Below are positions 11,349-24,079 of a stretch of 64,000 bases of DNA, one piece after another (position 1 is the first letter of the stretch; each line of letters begins with the position of its first letter). Source of the stretch: Fasciola hepatica (Eukaryota > Platyhelminthes > Trematoda > Plagiorchiida > Fasciolidae); the NCBI GenBank assembly GCA_948099385.1, contig CANUEZ040000207.1, positions 1 to 64,000 on the forward strand, read 5' to 3'. The notes below the pieces were generated by a model that was given only the letters and a program-made list of their open reading frames with translations, was not told the DNA's origin and searched no databases. Both the position numbers and the translations under genes were made by a program.

Positions 11349-14280
11349 TGTACTTTGACAACCTCATCTTTATCCAAGAATCCAGAAACATTGTTCGACA
11401 GAATAGTGACTGATCACCGATTTCAGCAGATGCTCTAATATTTAAATATTTAATTTAGTGCTCCAAATCACTGTTCGTGCAAGTGGATTTTAGAGTGGTT
11501 TTCTAAGACCAAATTAGATCATAAGATACCCATGGTACCTATTCATTTTCAAGATAGGACAGTGGGATATTCCCTCGCTGACTATTCGAGAATTAAGAGG
11601 TAGTCGCATAGAAGTAGCGAATTTAATTCAAGCTGAGTGGTTTTACCGAAGAACCGGAATAGTTGGGTGACCGAAGTCATTTTTGAGGAGCTTATGCTAA
11701 ACTGTGCAAACGAATTCTAGGAATTCCCCAGCATACAACGAAAGAAATTCTGGTGAATTGTGAAATTCAGTGGTATTTGGGGATCCCCGATCATACTCAC
11801 TGGGATGGTCTGTGCAAACTTATGATCTGGTCTATGTCAAGGATTATCCGTACGATATCTGATGGTAGAAGTACGACAGAATACGTCAAAATTTGGAGTC
11901 ACCCACCTCAAGCGAATATTTTTCCTTCATTCTACTTGAAGTGTAAACTCAGTATTATTTTATACATTTGCTCGGAAAATGTGTGTGAGATCCCCAAATA
12001 TCTTATAATAGAGTGGCTAGAGTCTTAAGAGTGAACATAGGACTATTTTTGTGTGGAGTTTGCCTACAGCCAACTGAATAAGTCAGTAGTAGACTGCACA
12101 AAACACAAGTATGGACAGTAATGAGCAATCGTGTACGTGATTACGTCGCACAGACTGCCGGAAAAAGATGAGAAAGAGCATACAAACCACATGATTACAT
12201 CCTTCGATCGGATTCAAACTGATCTCAGTCGGAGTAAACCATTGTTGTGAAAACGAGCTTTGTTTTTACATTTGATTAGTTTTGGTGACGTCTGAAGGCG
12301 TAATTCCTGAAAATTAGCCCACTCACCAGCCTAGTAACGTTCACAACACTGGAAATTATCGGGACACTATGTGATTTCATTTCTTGCTCAATCGGTACGA
12401 TGAAGGTGTTGTGTTTGGGTAAATCCATGCTTACAAAGCAGACCACCAATCAGTGTTCCTCCCGTGCATGGACACTTACCCACAGATCTTTCTCTATATT
12501 GAATGATATCATTTGTTCACGCGTGTGAGCATGTGTACCTCAGCTCTTCCACTCGCTTGCTTGCTCGCGGCTTATGCTTCAGTTGTGGCTTGGTTGGTTG
12601 TATTTACAGCATAAGGCATAGGCTTAGAATGAGTAAAGTTTGAAGAGTATCACAACAGGACAAAGTAGGTGAATTGAGCATTACATGGAGTTGCTTACTA
12701 GAAGGTTGAGGTGGGGGTGACAAATAGCTAAGTCTACTTTTAAAACTTTGCACCTCGTATCAGTAAGGAAATATGGTAAAATCGGGATGAATGGAAGGAA
12801 TAAATTGTTTGTCGAAAGGTAACCGTTGATATGTTTGGGCTGAAATGTTTTATGCGCAGGGTTGGGAATTTCCCTTCGAAGCGATGTCCTATCTTCAGCT
12901 ATTTCAATTGTTTTATTTGCAAATGACTGATGATAGGGTACGCTCCTGAACAAAATTCCATAGTTATGTCCTCATTTTGAAAGTAAAACAGAATCAGGCA
13001 TGTGCTTTCTCACCTTATCTTATGCAGATACATAGAATATTTGCCATTCTCCAATCGTTCAGTAAGTTATCCTCAATGTGAAAGACGCGGGCACGACATG
13101 AGAAGCTCAAAACTAATGGTCCTTGGGAAGCCGAATAAATGAAGTGGCGGACTGCATTCAGACTGTTTGTGGAAGGATTTCCGGTCATTTCCAAGTTGGT
13201 CATGAGGAGGCTGAATTTGGCCAATTAAATCAAGTCGACACTTTTGTGTCCTATTATCTGGGCTATATTACTAGTTTGGCCAAAAGTGTCTACTAGTGCC
13301 ACAGATCGATGGCCGATTGCGGTAAAAGACTGGACAGCATTTTTACAGTCACAGACTGAAGGGTGGATGATCTTTATTTTGAGCGCTGAATCCTACCTCG
13401 ACGCGTATTCAATGGAGGGAGAATCAGCTGCAGGTCGAGAAACGCGGTTGGCGAGTGCCCCGAGTGAGTAACATGATATGCCTACTAGTTCAGTAACTTA
13501 CCAATTGATATGGAGTATTGGCAGAAAACGAGTGCAAATGAAAACAGTCACAAGATTCTGAAAATTATCAACATAATCAGATCTAGACGGCGGCAACCAA
13601 TTATTGGAGATAAATAAAGAGAATGATTGATAAAACAAGATAATCTGGAATAATCTGAGATCCACGTCACGCATACCATATTAACCCCTAATCAATGAAG
13701 ATTTTATGCACTGAAATTAGATCGAATAAACTTTTCACTATTGAAGATGAAATGAGAGCAAATTCAGTTGACACTCTTTTCTTGGCGACATATTTGGACT
13801 GATGGCTTTATCACACTCACCCGTGATTAGCTACCTATGTATTTCAAACCACTTATAAGTGCGCTCCTACACAGTCTTCGTTTAGCGTTGGTGTGAAACG
13901 TGGAACCCTTGATCCACCAGAAGTATAGGTTGAGTTTGTTAATTCGCTCCAACTATTTTCAACTTTCATGGACACTTGTTAGTGAAAAGTGTGCGAGCTG
14001 CGTCTGACTGCATATCCTGCTTCGTGGATTCAACATTGATTTGCCTACTAACAAGCATTCAGGTAACAGGTTGCCAGATTAGATCTCCCATGCGTGTTCA
14101 ACGTATTTTTCGCACACTGTGCATCAACTTTGCTTGTTTTACAAAACTAATTACATTCGATACCAATAACCTTCCAGTTTCCTAGATAAGTACTTCCAAA
14201 TTGTATTTCAAATTCGGTTGTTGTAAATGCTTTATTCTGAGTCAGGATTGTCATTCCTATTGTGTGTGTCGCACAGCATT
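11349..14280. other. no recognisable gene
   Basis: Several frames of 62-91 codons (for example 11753-12028 +, 12681-12953 -, 13244-13471 +) show no known motif and no copies elsewhere in the window. The 12520-12600 stretch is rich in GCTTGCTTGC and TTGGTTGG but is not a clear tandem array. Confidence 0.5.
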
Positions 14281-14620
14281 TCACAGATAACTCGCTCGCC
14301 TATTTATCTGCACAGATGGATTCCCTCCGTAGTATATGCTGCCTGTAATTGCCAACGTCATCCTAGCAAAGCTGAGAACACTTTAGTGCAGTCTATCATC
14401 AAAGACTGTGATGACTCTGATCGTTCGCAAAAGTTGAACATTTTCCTACCACTATTTTGGGCTTATTTTCTCCAACATCTCTTCTAATACTGGAATTTGC
14501 ATACAATACACTTGCATGCACTATATGGAACTCGGTGGGCACGAGGTTTCTATTACCTCAAGCTTGACTACACATTCGAGTTTTCGCAACCAACAAGCGC
14601 TCGACTTGTTTCTGTTTGGT
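14281..14620 (+). pseudogene. possible integrase relic
   Basis: The plus-strand frame includes CNCQRHPSKAENTLVQSIIK followed by LNIFLPLFWAY. This resembles the retroviral-type integrase segment YHPQANGxxERxxxxLKxxI...WxxxLPxxxxAYR. Downstream, in another frame, LEFAYNT is compatible with the following integrase segment. There are multiple stops and frame changes. It precedes element A but need not belong to it. Confidence 0.3.
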
Positions 14621-16089
14621 TTCAGCGGTGATCGTTTTCTCGTATTTGTCGTGTGTTCTATTTTGGTAAAACTCTCATCTAAAGTTCCTTGTAGCATATG
14701 GTAGCGGAACTGGGTGTAGTTTGTTCAATTGACGAAGACGATTCCACTACATATTCACTTCGATGCGCAATGGAAGTGTTACGTGGTTTCAGCAGCTTTT
14801 GCATCAATAAAAAGATTAAACCTCATCCGATTTACTCGTTATCCGTCGATCCTCACTTACCCACTATCGCGAATAATCTCACGCACACATCTTACTTTTG
14901 ACTGCATCATTCATCGAATCACATCTCACTGCTTACCAAAAGGCCTCGCTCAGCTGTCTCGATTGCACGTTCAGTGTTTGCATGCTCAGTGTTCAGAACT
15001 TGCTTACTCATGTGCTATGAAGAGGATTTTCTGCTTGATCTGTTCTGAACCAGTATCTAATACAACAACTGGCGTCCTGGCTTCCAAACATGAGTTCGGG
15101 AATCATGCCACCCCGGCCGTTGTGACCGGACAGTGGGTTCACCTGGGGCGTGTCCACCCCTGTGGTGTCGAATTTTTAAACATATCAGTAAAAACTTTAG
15201 CAGCAGTTAGATTCTAACGTCCGCAGAAACAATACGTTAGACTATCTGCGTGAAATGATAATAGATACCGAGATTTTCTATATCAGGCTTCAAAAATGCT
15301 TCATTTTAGCACAGATTGACAGCATAAAGATACCGAAGTACTGCTATGGTATTGTTGGTGGTAAACTAACAAATATGGACACGTCTACTGTGAATAAACT
15401 GACCAAGTTCGTCAATTTTAAAGCGCCTTGCATAGAAATTCGGGTGAATTTGCACTTGAAATAGTATTCGCTCGAATTTGTGTCGCCCATTGGCACAGAA
15501 TTCGTCACTAACCCGTTCGCAGTTCGATTGTGTATATTAACATTGGTATCCCGATTTATGGAGGAAATTACCCGAATCATATTTGGCTGTAACAACTGTG
15601 TAAACCCTTCATCAGTCGAAATTGACGAAGAAGAAAAGCCGAAGCTATTCCTTCACTCAGTCGGAGACGAAAGACAATACAAATTTGATGACTTGAAACT
15701 GCACACGAGTCTCTCACTAAATTCAGCCACTGAAGCTTTTGATCCACTTGTCGTTTCTGAGACTACCATCTTCACAACCAGAGCTCGTCTCGAGAAACCA
15801 CAAATACTTGAAGCGTTACGTATCACGTTTCCTCGTAAGAATATGGTATTGTGACTATTCCAATAATCCAAAGAAGTTACTCGAAGGCTTCATGCTCATT
15901 GAACAACTCACTGCTGGAGTCGTGGACTATCGTATATGGAAAGCACTTTTGATAACGCTGGAAAATAATCGCTGGATAAAACTTGTAAGCTTCTCTGCAT
16001 GAAGGTATAAAATACTGATCAATTAGCGGGGTTTAGTCGTTCGATTGGACATAAAACCCGAGTAAACTGTCCTTCGTTTAGAAAAGTAG

Positions 16090-16200
16090 CGAAACGAAAA
16101 TACCATTTGTGTGCTGCTCGTGCCACGGAATGGAAAATTTGTGACAAGTTTGGGCACTTCACTCCCGTGTGCAGACTACAGAATGCGTCCATCATTTGTA
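16090..16200 (+). pseudogene. element A copy 1, gag zinc knuckle
   Basis: The frame reads WKICDKFGHFTPVCRL. It keeps C-x3-GH-x4-C of a CCHC nucleic-acid-binding knuckle, but the first Cys position is Trp (TGG). The preceding basic stretch KVAKRKYHLC is typical of sequence before retroelement knuckles. No intact gag frame continues upstream. Confidence 0.6.
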
Positions 16201-16699
16201 GCGCACCGTACATGACAGCCAGATTATCTGATCAACAACAGGATCATTAGAATGTATTTCACCTTACTCGTCGTATTTGGACCCAATCAGTATGTGCGTC
16301 ACAAGTGGAATCACCGAAACTGCAGCGTTTAGATGTCCGCAGCATTATTTTTCACAAGCTGTACTGTAACATTTCGCTACCAATGGAATTAGTTTCCACT
16401 TCTACCGTAACTGTTGCACCATTTGCAGTCTTTGAGTTGAATCTTTCTGCTTATTGCCTGTACCCCTCTCTCCCTACACAATGCAAGGAATGCTTATCAC
16501 CCTATCATATTTCTACTCCGATTATTTTGGTCCGAACCACTTACAGTGACCAGGTTTGGCATATCGGTGCTTCAACTCACTGCTGTAACGAATATGCACA
16601 CGAAATGTAAGCATGAGACAGATGGTTTGATGTATCCCGGGAAACGTTCCTACTGATTTTCTGATGTCAGAGGTTTTATTTCAGTACAAGCTTCTTGAA

Positions 16700-17125
16700 A
16701 TGTAACTAAGTTCCGCTCTGTCAGCCTCGCAGATGTATATGATTCGTGCTCCTAATGGTATGCTTGATACTGTGGTTTACCTCGACGGTACTTGTGCGTT
16801 GCAAGAATTGAATCCCCGACCTGAAAAAAGCAAATACGTGTTGGCTTGTGGACCGGTGCAGGTTTTGGGGCACATCATACCAGTTTGAGCTGTCAAACCG
16901 ATCCAGGAAATCTGGAGAGTCATAACTGATGATCCGAATCGTGCTTATGCCAAGAAAATGAAAATCATCCTTGGTATGTTCTCCCGTAACCTGTATTATG
17001 TGCTACAGTTCACTTCAATCGATGGGCCGTTACGATCCCTTACCAAATTTGGAGTTGAATTCACCTGGAAGTTGACTCGGAAAATCTTTGATTACAATAA
17101 AACGAAATCCCCACGCACTCCTATT
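16700..17125 (+). pseudogene. element A copy 1, RT with internal deletion
   Basis: The palm segment APNGMLDTVV runs straight into YLDGTCALQELNPRPEKSKY. An intact gypsy RT has about 50 residues (MPFGL...APATFQ...) between these points, so that part is deleted. Then come GPVQVLGHIIPV (family norm FLGHxxS), FSRNLYYVLQF (norm FLGxxNYYRRFIPxFS) and FGVEFTWK (norm FxWT). The YxDD catalytic Asp pair is reduced to YLDG. Stops interrupt the frame after the LGHIIPV segment. Confidence 0.8.
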
Positions 17126-17689
17126 CCGACTATTTTTGATTCAAACCTGTGTCACTACCAATGTTCCTGATGTAAGAGAAGTTGCTGTTCTTTCTCAAAC
17201 ACATCAAGAGGGAATGATTAGAAACAACTGTGGCGTAGGCTTTCCTTAAATTACCGTCCATTGCTGATTGACAGCTGAATCATGATCTCCGTATTATACA
17301 TTGATCTGGATGTCAAAACTAGCCAGCTGAAGGTCTTTCAAGCAGCCTTCAGAATCACTGGACCAGACAAAAATGCGGGGTTCAAGACTGCTTCCGTTAA
17401 TCCACAGTATTTTTCTCCATTGAGACTTTCTGTGATAATTGCTCGGCTTGACAGTCAGCAGATACAAGTGCTCGTCCGATGCAAGCTCTAATTCAACCAA
17501 CACAATTTTCCTTGAGATCATGGTTCAAGACTGCTATTATTATCACTAGGCCCTTGAGAAACGCACCCATTCAACAACGAAACCTGCTCGTAGCTACTTG
17601 CCTTTACAACAAGTGGTCTGAAGCCTAGTTGTGAGGTGACGTGACTACAACCCCCGGGATTCCAGAGTCTGAGTACATGTTCAGCATGA

Positions 17690-18230
17690 ATGGGCTGGCC
17701 GTGGAAGCTGTAATCTACGATGATCCTCAGTTCATCAGTCATGAGTTTCAAGAATTTTTAAGCGGTAACATCGTGATGTCCTGCCGAACTGTTCCATATG
17801 ACTGAACTGCCAGTGGCATGTTCGAGAGGCTTAACAGGTCCTTGACAAACTGTATTCAAGCTAAATTACTAGAAGATTTAGGTTGGTAAGACTCGGTTAA
17901 TAAAGCACAGTTTACTTACAGAACTATTCCGTAAGCAGTCACTGATAAGGCGGCTTCACATTCAATATTCGGCTATCAATCCAGACTCAGCTGCATGCCG
18001 TGACTCAGCTGCACGTCAAGGTGAAGGATTTGTACAAACGGTGGCTATCATCTAATCAAAGGACGTACAGGCGGGAGACACCAGTATTCACCTCAGGGAG
18101 TAACATATGTATACAAAACTATACTATCCGGGAATGTCTATCTAAACTGCACCGTGCAAGAATAATAAAGTATGCCATCCTGGAACTTATCTGCCTGAAG
18201 ACGGAGACAAAGTCGAATAAAGTCAGCTGA
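17690..18230 (+). pseudogene. element A copy 1, integrase C-terminal half
   Basis: In mixed frames the sequence reads DDPQFISHEFQEFL, then TVPYD-TASGMFERLNRSL, LLEDLGW and AQFTYRTIP. This matches the retroviral-type integrase core (DNGxQFxSxEF... HPQxNGxxERxxxxL...YRTTPH). The tail FTSGSNICIQNYTIRE resembles the integrase C-terminal FxxGDxVxVxNY segment. A TGA lies in the position of the usual HPQ. The zinc-binding N-terminus is not visible. Confidence 0.75.
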
Positions 18231-18339
18231 ACAAGGCAACAAAATCTCAGGAACTTGTTGATTATCATGGAACGAGAAGTCCACTGGGTACACCGGGGAG
18301 CGAATAACAAAAATGACCCACTCAAGTTTCTTGTTTGCT

Positions 18340-19470
18340 CAATTTTCCGGTCGTGCTTACTTGTGTGTTAATAAGCGGATTCGCCGTGTGCTGTGTTTTG
18401 CCTTGCGTGAATCGAAGGGCGTTCGTCCTCTATTATTTATTCAGCCTCCACCTTCCACTCCAACTTCGCTGGCCAAAAGTTCATGACAACGGACAGAATC
18501 AGTTAGGTACCATTCGTCTGGCTTTCCATGAGTTCGCCTATAGGTAGGTTTTGCTAACAAATAATAAACACATCCCCCAAACACTTGGGAGCCCTTGTCT
18601 GGACTGAACTCGATCTAGCCGCAGTTTCACCTGAACTGATCGAGAAAGAGAATGACGTCTATCTAGATTTCTCCCTCATTCACATTCCTTGCAACATATA
18701 TTAGATTTTGTATTCACCAATAACCGGCGAATTTGTACAGGTGTGTGACCCATCCAAACGTAAAAAAGGCTACTCAGGAGCTGGAACACAAGTTTTTCAA
18801 CGTAACGGTTATTGAATGTAACTGTGATCCACTTGCAACGAAACTCACAAACAATATACTGTAGACTATGAGGTCCTGAGCACAGCAGGCTTGAGACGGA
18901 AGAAAGCGATCCTCGACGTCAACTTTCTGACCGACTGCTGTCCCGCTGTAGCTATAGCTCCGAATTGCTTCTTGCAGTCAGCACCTCGATCCGAGCAATC
19001 CAAATAATGATCGCTTTCCTACACGTGAGCGAGTATACTCAGATGCTTGATAGCAATATTCGTTATTCATCAAGTCACTTTTCAGCGGTATCGACCAATT
19101 ATTATTATGGATATCGAATCAAACAGTATCTCAGAGGTTCATCGAAAAATGTAAGAAAATGTGTCAGGTAGGGAGAACATCAGAAGGAATTGAAGGATTA
19201 TATTGTGAAAAATTTAGCATTTCCATCAAGAGGCAGGACAAGAAAATAGCGACATCATAAACTAACAAGAGGGATGAACACTTCTGACCTGAATCCACAC
19301 AAAAGAGATGGCGGTCTGCAACCAGACAGTATCAAAGTACGACTTCATGTTCTTCACATTCAACTTCCCGTTGCGCTGCTTGCCATTCAGGTGGCGCTTA
19401 CTCTAGTTTTTCAAGGTACATCCTTCACTCGGAATTACTAGTTCCATCGATAAACCGAGTAGTGAACACA
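18340..19470 (+). pseudogene. block C copy 1: unidentified exon-like sequence
   Basis: Not recognised. Conserved reading frames are shared with 52.4-53.5 kb and partly with 56.7-57.2 kb. They include IRLAFHEFAYR before a GTAGGT donor (18543), VWTELDLAAVSPELI (about 18600-18640), and an exon-like piece after a TTGTACAG acceptor (about 18740) reading HPNVKKATQELEHKFFNV. In this copy one base is missing in AACAATATACTG (copy 2 has AACAAGTATACTG), which frameshifts the last piece. It directly follows element A, so it may be 3' flank, a captured gene, or part of the element. Confidence 0.4.
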
Positions 19471-20034
19471 TTCATCATACGATTTGTAATTCCTAAATGA
19501 ATCGTGAACTTGTTGTTACACAGGTTTCCTCACAGTTCTTCTAAACAATACGTGAACCAGGTACGAAAACTTCGATTAATTTGGTGTCCAGAGGGATAAC
19601 CATACCTGTGAGTTGTTCAACTTGGACTACTTCGATGGTGAGCCCATTTAAAAAAAGGGGGGGGGGAAGTTTCCTGGGGTTTGCGGCCACTACCGTTTCA
19701 CCTTGAACAAAGTTCCGAAGCAGTTAATTTGCTGAATTCTAGAGTCAGAATTCTTTTTCACACCAGTTTCTTTATTCGAAATTCCTCTCAAAACTTGATT
19801 TTGAAGGTGCATTTGCACACACTCCAGTCTATGACTGATCCCATAGGCTTGCTCAGGTTACATCTTTGATTCCCACGGCTTTTGTCCTGAACTCGACAGT
19901 TTCATTATATAATCTCTCTCCTTCATATCACTAGTTAAATTACATCCACCAAACTTCCCAAAAAATACTTCTTCAGAATTAGTTCGAATTACTCGACCAC
20001 AGCTTTTCCATTACTCCACCTATTCACTCAAAGG
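19471..20034. other. no recognisable gene; short homopolymer
   Basis: Contains an A6/G10 homopolymer junction at about 19650-19666. Copy 2 of the block breaks off from this sequence at about 19616, where the inverted arm begins at 53614. No known domain. Confidence 0.5.
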
Positions 20035-20850
20035 ATACTTCGTTGGTCATTGGCACATGGACAATATTCAGATGGTTGCAGTGAAAGAATTGCGCGAAAT
20101 GAATTCAGAAGGCACTCGAATTACCTCTGCTATGTGTTAGTCATTAAGATTAAAATTATAGAAAAACACATTCTCAATCAACAGTTGAAGTGGCAACGAA
20201 ATGTGTAGCCATGACAGCGTGTCGAATGTCATTCGCTGACAGAGTTCTACCGAATGCGTGACGGTCGAATCCGTGAGCATTATCTCGGACTGAATTCAAC
20301 ACATTGAATAAACCAATTGAAATCACAAAAATATTCATCTCATTTTCTGTCCTCGAGTGCTGTCCTTCGTTCACTCATTCCACAGTTGCCCTCCAATGTT
20401 GTGACATATATCAGCATTGAAGCTGTTCTATTTGAAGATGACTAACCGGTGTTGTGCTCTCCCGGTGACTCATTCCTGCTGAGCGCAAATATTCCAAAAC
20501 CCAACGGAAAGAATTAGCAATCAGTTTTGTGGTATCCACTTCAATGTTTGGACAGAACACGAAGCCCCGGAGTTTCCTCACAATCCAGATCATTCTTCAG
20601 AAAAACCGTCGCTCACCATTGGTGTATTCTGATCGGCCTTCACATGCCGTTCCAAGTACCGACAGTGCATTTTGCCTACTTGTTGCATGAATGTGCGTGC
20701 TGGTCGATCTCCACTGATCAATGAAATCACGTACCTCAAATCGGTGGACGCTGATTTCACTTGTCGCTCATTGCTCAGTCGATATATGATCGATGTTTCA
20801 TTCAGCCTTGTGCTTGTGAATTTCCTGTTAGTGTTATCCGGTCCTGATGA
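20035..20850 (+). other. block D copy 1: unidentified conserved block
   Basis: Homologous, in the same orientation, to 57.35-58.25 kb and inverted to 46.8-47.7 kb. Two frames stay aligned between copies. One (about 20470-20695) starts after LIPAERKYSK. The other (20672-20860) reads ITYLKSVDADF and YMIDVSFSLVLVNFLLVLS, a hydrophobic segment that could span a membrane, ending at a GTACGT donor-like site at 20851. The second resembles the L0/TM region of ABCC transporters, but too weakly to assign. Stops in one or other copy argue that it is decayed. Confidence 0.4.
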
Positions 20851-21099
20851 TGAAGTACGTTTCTTCTGTGCACACAGTAGCTATGGTTCATTGATGGAGT
20901 GTATCGTTAGCTGCATATTCACGTGACGTTCAACATAGGAAAGCATAATCCATTCTACAGGTGGATTTCTTGTTTCCTGTCGCTCATTCATCTCAGACTC
21001 TCCATTCCGACTATATGCACACAAAGCCACTACTTAGTTAGTGACAACAAAAGTACTCCGTTCACGACGATTACTGTGTTTCATTCTCGGACAGGCATT

Positions 21100-21529
21100 G
21101 CACATTGACCATTACTGATTCATGCTCTTGTTGGCCAGAGGTCTATTTCTTTAGCACTCGATCTTATTCTTGTACTATTACGTCTCTCACAGTAAGACTT
21201 GCTGTCGGGATGACGTTCCATGAGCACTCACAACCGATAATGGAATTTATTCCCCAGTCGAGTTATTGACCGATTGAGTGGAATCATTCGGTTCTTGCCA
21301 AGTGGTAACTCCATCACGGCATCCACAATCGAATGGAGCAGATGAGGATTTCGGTACCACATTGAACGGAGCAGTTGTCTTTGCATGCTCCAAAATGTTT
21401 GACGAGCTAAACCTAACCGCTGACAATTTACTAGTGCACTGTCGCAACGCTACCTATTCAACTACTGATGACAGTTTGGTTGCACTATTGAAGAATCGAA
21501 TCCTGCGAACAAAAATAATGGAGTTCTGA
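21100..21529 (+). pseudogene. retroelement integrase fragment
   Basis: Reads ALTTDNGIYSPVELL, one stop, then FGSCQVVTPSRHPQSNGADED and an 83-codon open run with LLVHCRNATYSTTDDSL and LLKNRILRT. These match the Ty3/gypsy integrase segments TDNGxQFxS, TPxxHPQSNGxxERF, LLxYRNTPHSTTGxSPA and LLxGRxLRT. ER is changed to ED and the catalytic Glu region is altered. It is better preserved than element A integrase and is a different family. The surrounding 1.07 kb is absent from the corresponding place in the 46.8 and 58.2 kb copies. Confidence 0.8.
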
Positions 21530-21924
21530 ATCTGCAGTTGTTTAACACGGTGGTATTGAACTATGACCCTCGAAAATCATTGTACTCGATCGGGATAGGC
21601 ATCAACCCTAACACATTCTTAACTTAGACCAAGCTGGCGGTACTGTGTTTTGGACTCATTATATCAATGATAGAATAGGATTGCACTCCAGACAGTAAAC
21701 ACCAACTGCTGGGGTGCAATTAATTGTATAATTTGTATTGGAAAGTGATCGCTTTGGTCCCGACTAGGAAGGTGGAAAGCGCAAACCGAAGCCAATGTTC
21801 ATATTAACTTCTTCCAACTCATAGCCAGACCACAGCGTCGATTCTTCCACTCACGTGCGAACAGACCACGAAGGGGAATACGGTGGATAGGCTTTCGTCC
21901 ATTTCATCGAAGGTGGTTGAGAAC

Positions 21925-23220
21925 GATGAGGATTGCAGCTTATTCCATACGAAATGTATACACTACACATTTTGGTCTTCTTTTCTTCTTCTTTTGGAGA
22001 ATTTATTAAATGGATTGAATGAGAACCACTTTGAATTGTTATGTTTGAATTGGTGATCATTCCCAATACTACTGAAAATCAAGACGATTAGCAGCGGCAA
22101 TTTTGAATGGATCATCAACATTCCCGTTGGATCACTTTTCATCTTGAAAAGGTGTGGCTAGTCGGTACAAGAAACCACATGATTCTCGAAACATTCCCAC
22201 GTCAGCATGACTCGGACAAGGAAAACAATCCTTCTACAGAACAAAGTGTTCATCTTCTTCACGTTACTTTTCAAGATCACACGTTCACTTTTGTGTTAGA
22301 GCTGAAAAGATGGTAATAATATGTTCCAAATTTACCCAATCAATCGAAATACAAAATTCACAGAATGAACCTTCGAGTAAATCATGGAGCAGGCTGCATT
22401 CTTTTTATGTCTTAGGAGCAGTTCGTCTATGTTCAGTATCTATATATCACCAATCCTTGAGGTCTTCGTAAGATTGTTTGACTATGAAATTGTGTCTATT
22501 GGAGAGCGTGGGTGTGCTGAGAATTATCTTCCATGATTGCTAATGGTTTCTCAGTTCCACGTCCGAATTTCGATTTGGGCTATTGAAAAAGCAAATAGTA
22601 GGTATCTTTACAACGTGGAAATCTTGGGAGTGTTCCGTTGAACAATGGTTGAGACGTGTTTCTCAGTGAATTCTTCATCTCAGGACATACACAACTCGGA
22701 TATACCCGATCAAAATGTGACCAATATTTGACTATTCAATGTTATTAGTGATGACTTGTCATCGTGCGAGATATTTGAGGCTTGGATATTCCAAACACAC
22801 ATTTAAATGTGCAACATTCCGACTCGAAGAGAATATTTACAGTAACAGAAGGTTTTCACCAAAATGTCAGTTCTATTCTTGGTAATTATACAACCAGTAA
22901 TTAGCAGCACACATTTAAATTTGTGAATATTTGCCGAATGTTGTTGAATTTCTTAGTGCCGTCCTCGGACACGTGCATGGTGTTTTATTGATGGACCAAG
23001 AAATCGTATCAACTTGATTGCATTGCTGTTAAAGTGCATTTGAATGGAAAATCATACTTCTTTCACAATTTGATTCCGAATTCAGTTGTTGATGTTACAA
23101 TTTCATACGAATCAAAAGTAAGTTTTAGTAAAATCCTTGTATATGAAGGCATTTGTCACTTAGTAACATAAGGTTGTGGAAAATGATGATAAACGTGTAA
23201 TATTTCGTGAATTAAAGAGC
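21925..23220 (+). other. block E copy 1: unidentified, one exon-like frame
   Basis: Homologous to 58.25-60.1 kb (same strand) and 44.9-46.8 kb (inverted). The best-conserved frame ends at 23117 with a good donor (AAA|GTAAGT). It contains KSYQL, IAVKVHLNGKSYFFHNLIP and NSVVDVTISYESK, which looks like part of an extracellular beta-rich domain, but no family was recognised. In this copy a TGA-type stop precedes KKSYQ, while the 59.7 kb copy is open for 82 codons but has a weak donor. Copy 1 lacks the 80-codon frame seen at 58932-59174. Confidence 0.4.
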
Positions 23221-23639
23221 CATAAAAGGTGGCGGACAAGCTAATTTACGGTGATTCGTAATCATGCCATTTCATCACATTTTATTTGAACACTGTTAGG
23301 TGAACAAAACAGAAATCAAGCTAAGGCGATGAGTCAAAACAGAGAGGAAGGGGGATAGGTTATCACAAATCACATGCGTGACCTCGATCCGTCTCCGGAC
23401 CGTGAATAGGTGTCTGCGGTGTCATAAGTCGGATCAACGGATCTGTGGTTAGTTTGTTAGTAGAAGGTGGATACTCACCGGGACGATAATTGCCAGGCTG
23501 TACGGCCTACCAAAAGTCCACATGTAAGGCGTACTGATAAGACCTATTTAGGACATTTGTAACTCACCGTACCATGCAGTAGCCAGGTGACGCCTACTTT
23601 GATTGAGTACAATGATTTTCGAGGGTTATAGTTCATTAC

Positions 23640-23760
23640 CGCACGGGATTTATTGGATTAAGATAAGATAAAATGGCAATCCGATGGAGCCTTGCAAGGC
23701 TGGAGAATACGGAACATGCTGCAGGACGTCCCCTTTGGGAGTGTTGAAGTTGACATAAAT
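23640..23760 (-). pseudogene. mariner-type transposase fragment
   Basis: The minus strand reads KGDVLQHVPYSPALQ, and one frame over APSDCHFILS. Together these match the mariner/Tc1 transposase segment VLPHPPYSPDLAPSDYHLF, which contains the third catalytic Asp. The frameshift between the halves and the loss of the rest of the catalytic domain make it dead. The same fragment with the same frame break occurs in both arms at 44.55 and 60.5 kb. Confidence 0.65.
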
Positions 23761-24079
23761 ATGATATTGATACTGCTGGAGGGTCAGATACGCATCACAT
23801 TTCTGTGCGAGGTAGCTGGGAATCCGTATTGTAAAATTACACTTCGCGTTGGTGAATATGTACACTTGATGAAGATGATCGTGATGATTTGGAATTTGAC
23901 CCTTTGTTTGTTATTACTGTTGTTCCCATGCCTTTCTTCTTGCGTACAACCTAATCTGTGGGCCAGATGACAGTCTCTCAAAACAAAATACGGCTTCTTC
24001 CATTTTGACAGAATCTTCCACGGCCCGGAGACCCTCTGTTGTCCCCCAATATTTTGCTTCAATTTCACTCCTGAACACA

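Larger units (their letters stand above)
14980..18450 (+). mobile_element. gypsy-like element A, copy 1 (degenerate)
   Basis: A plus-strand retroelement with recognisable gag zinc-knuckle, RT and integrase relics in the Ty3/gypsy order (integrase after RT). A direct repeat of about 45-70 bp flanks it: TCAGAACTTGCTTACTCATG at 14997 and the related CCGGTCGTGCTTACTTGTG at about 18350. These are candidate LTR remnants. All domains carry stops, frameshifts or deletions. A second copy at 48.3-52.3 kb shares the same internal RT deletion, so the pair arose by segmental duplication and not by two insertions. Confidence 0.8.

Noticed and set aside
20672..20860. ABCC (multidrug-resistance-associated) transporter TMD0 exon
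   Set aside because: The hydrophobic stretch and DVSFSL...LVLS recall MRP linker L0, but the match is short, the upstream piece has a long unmatched insert, and no nucleotide-binding domain exists in the window.
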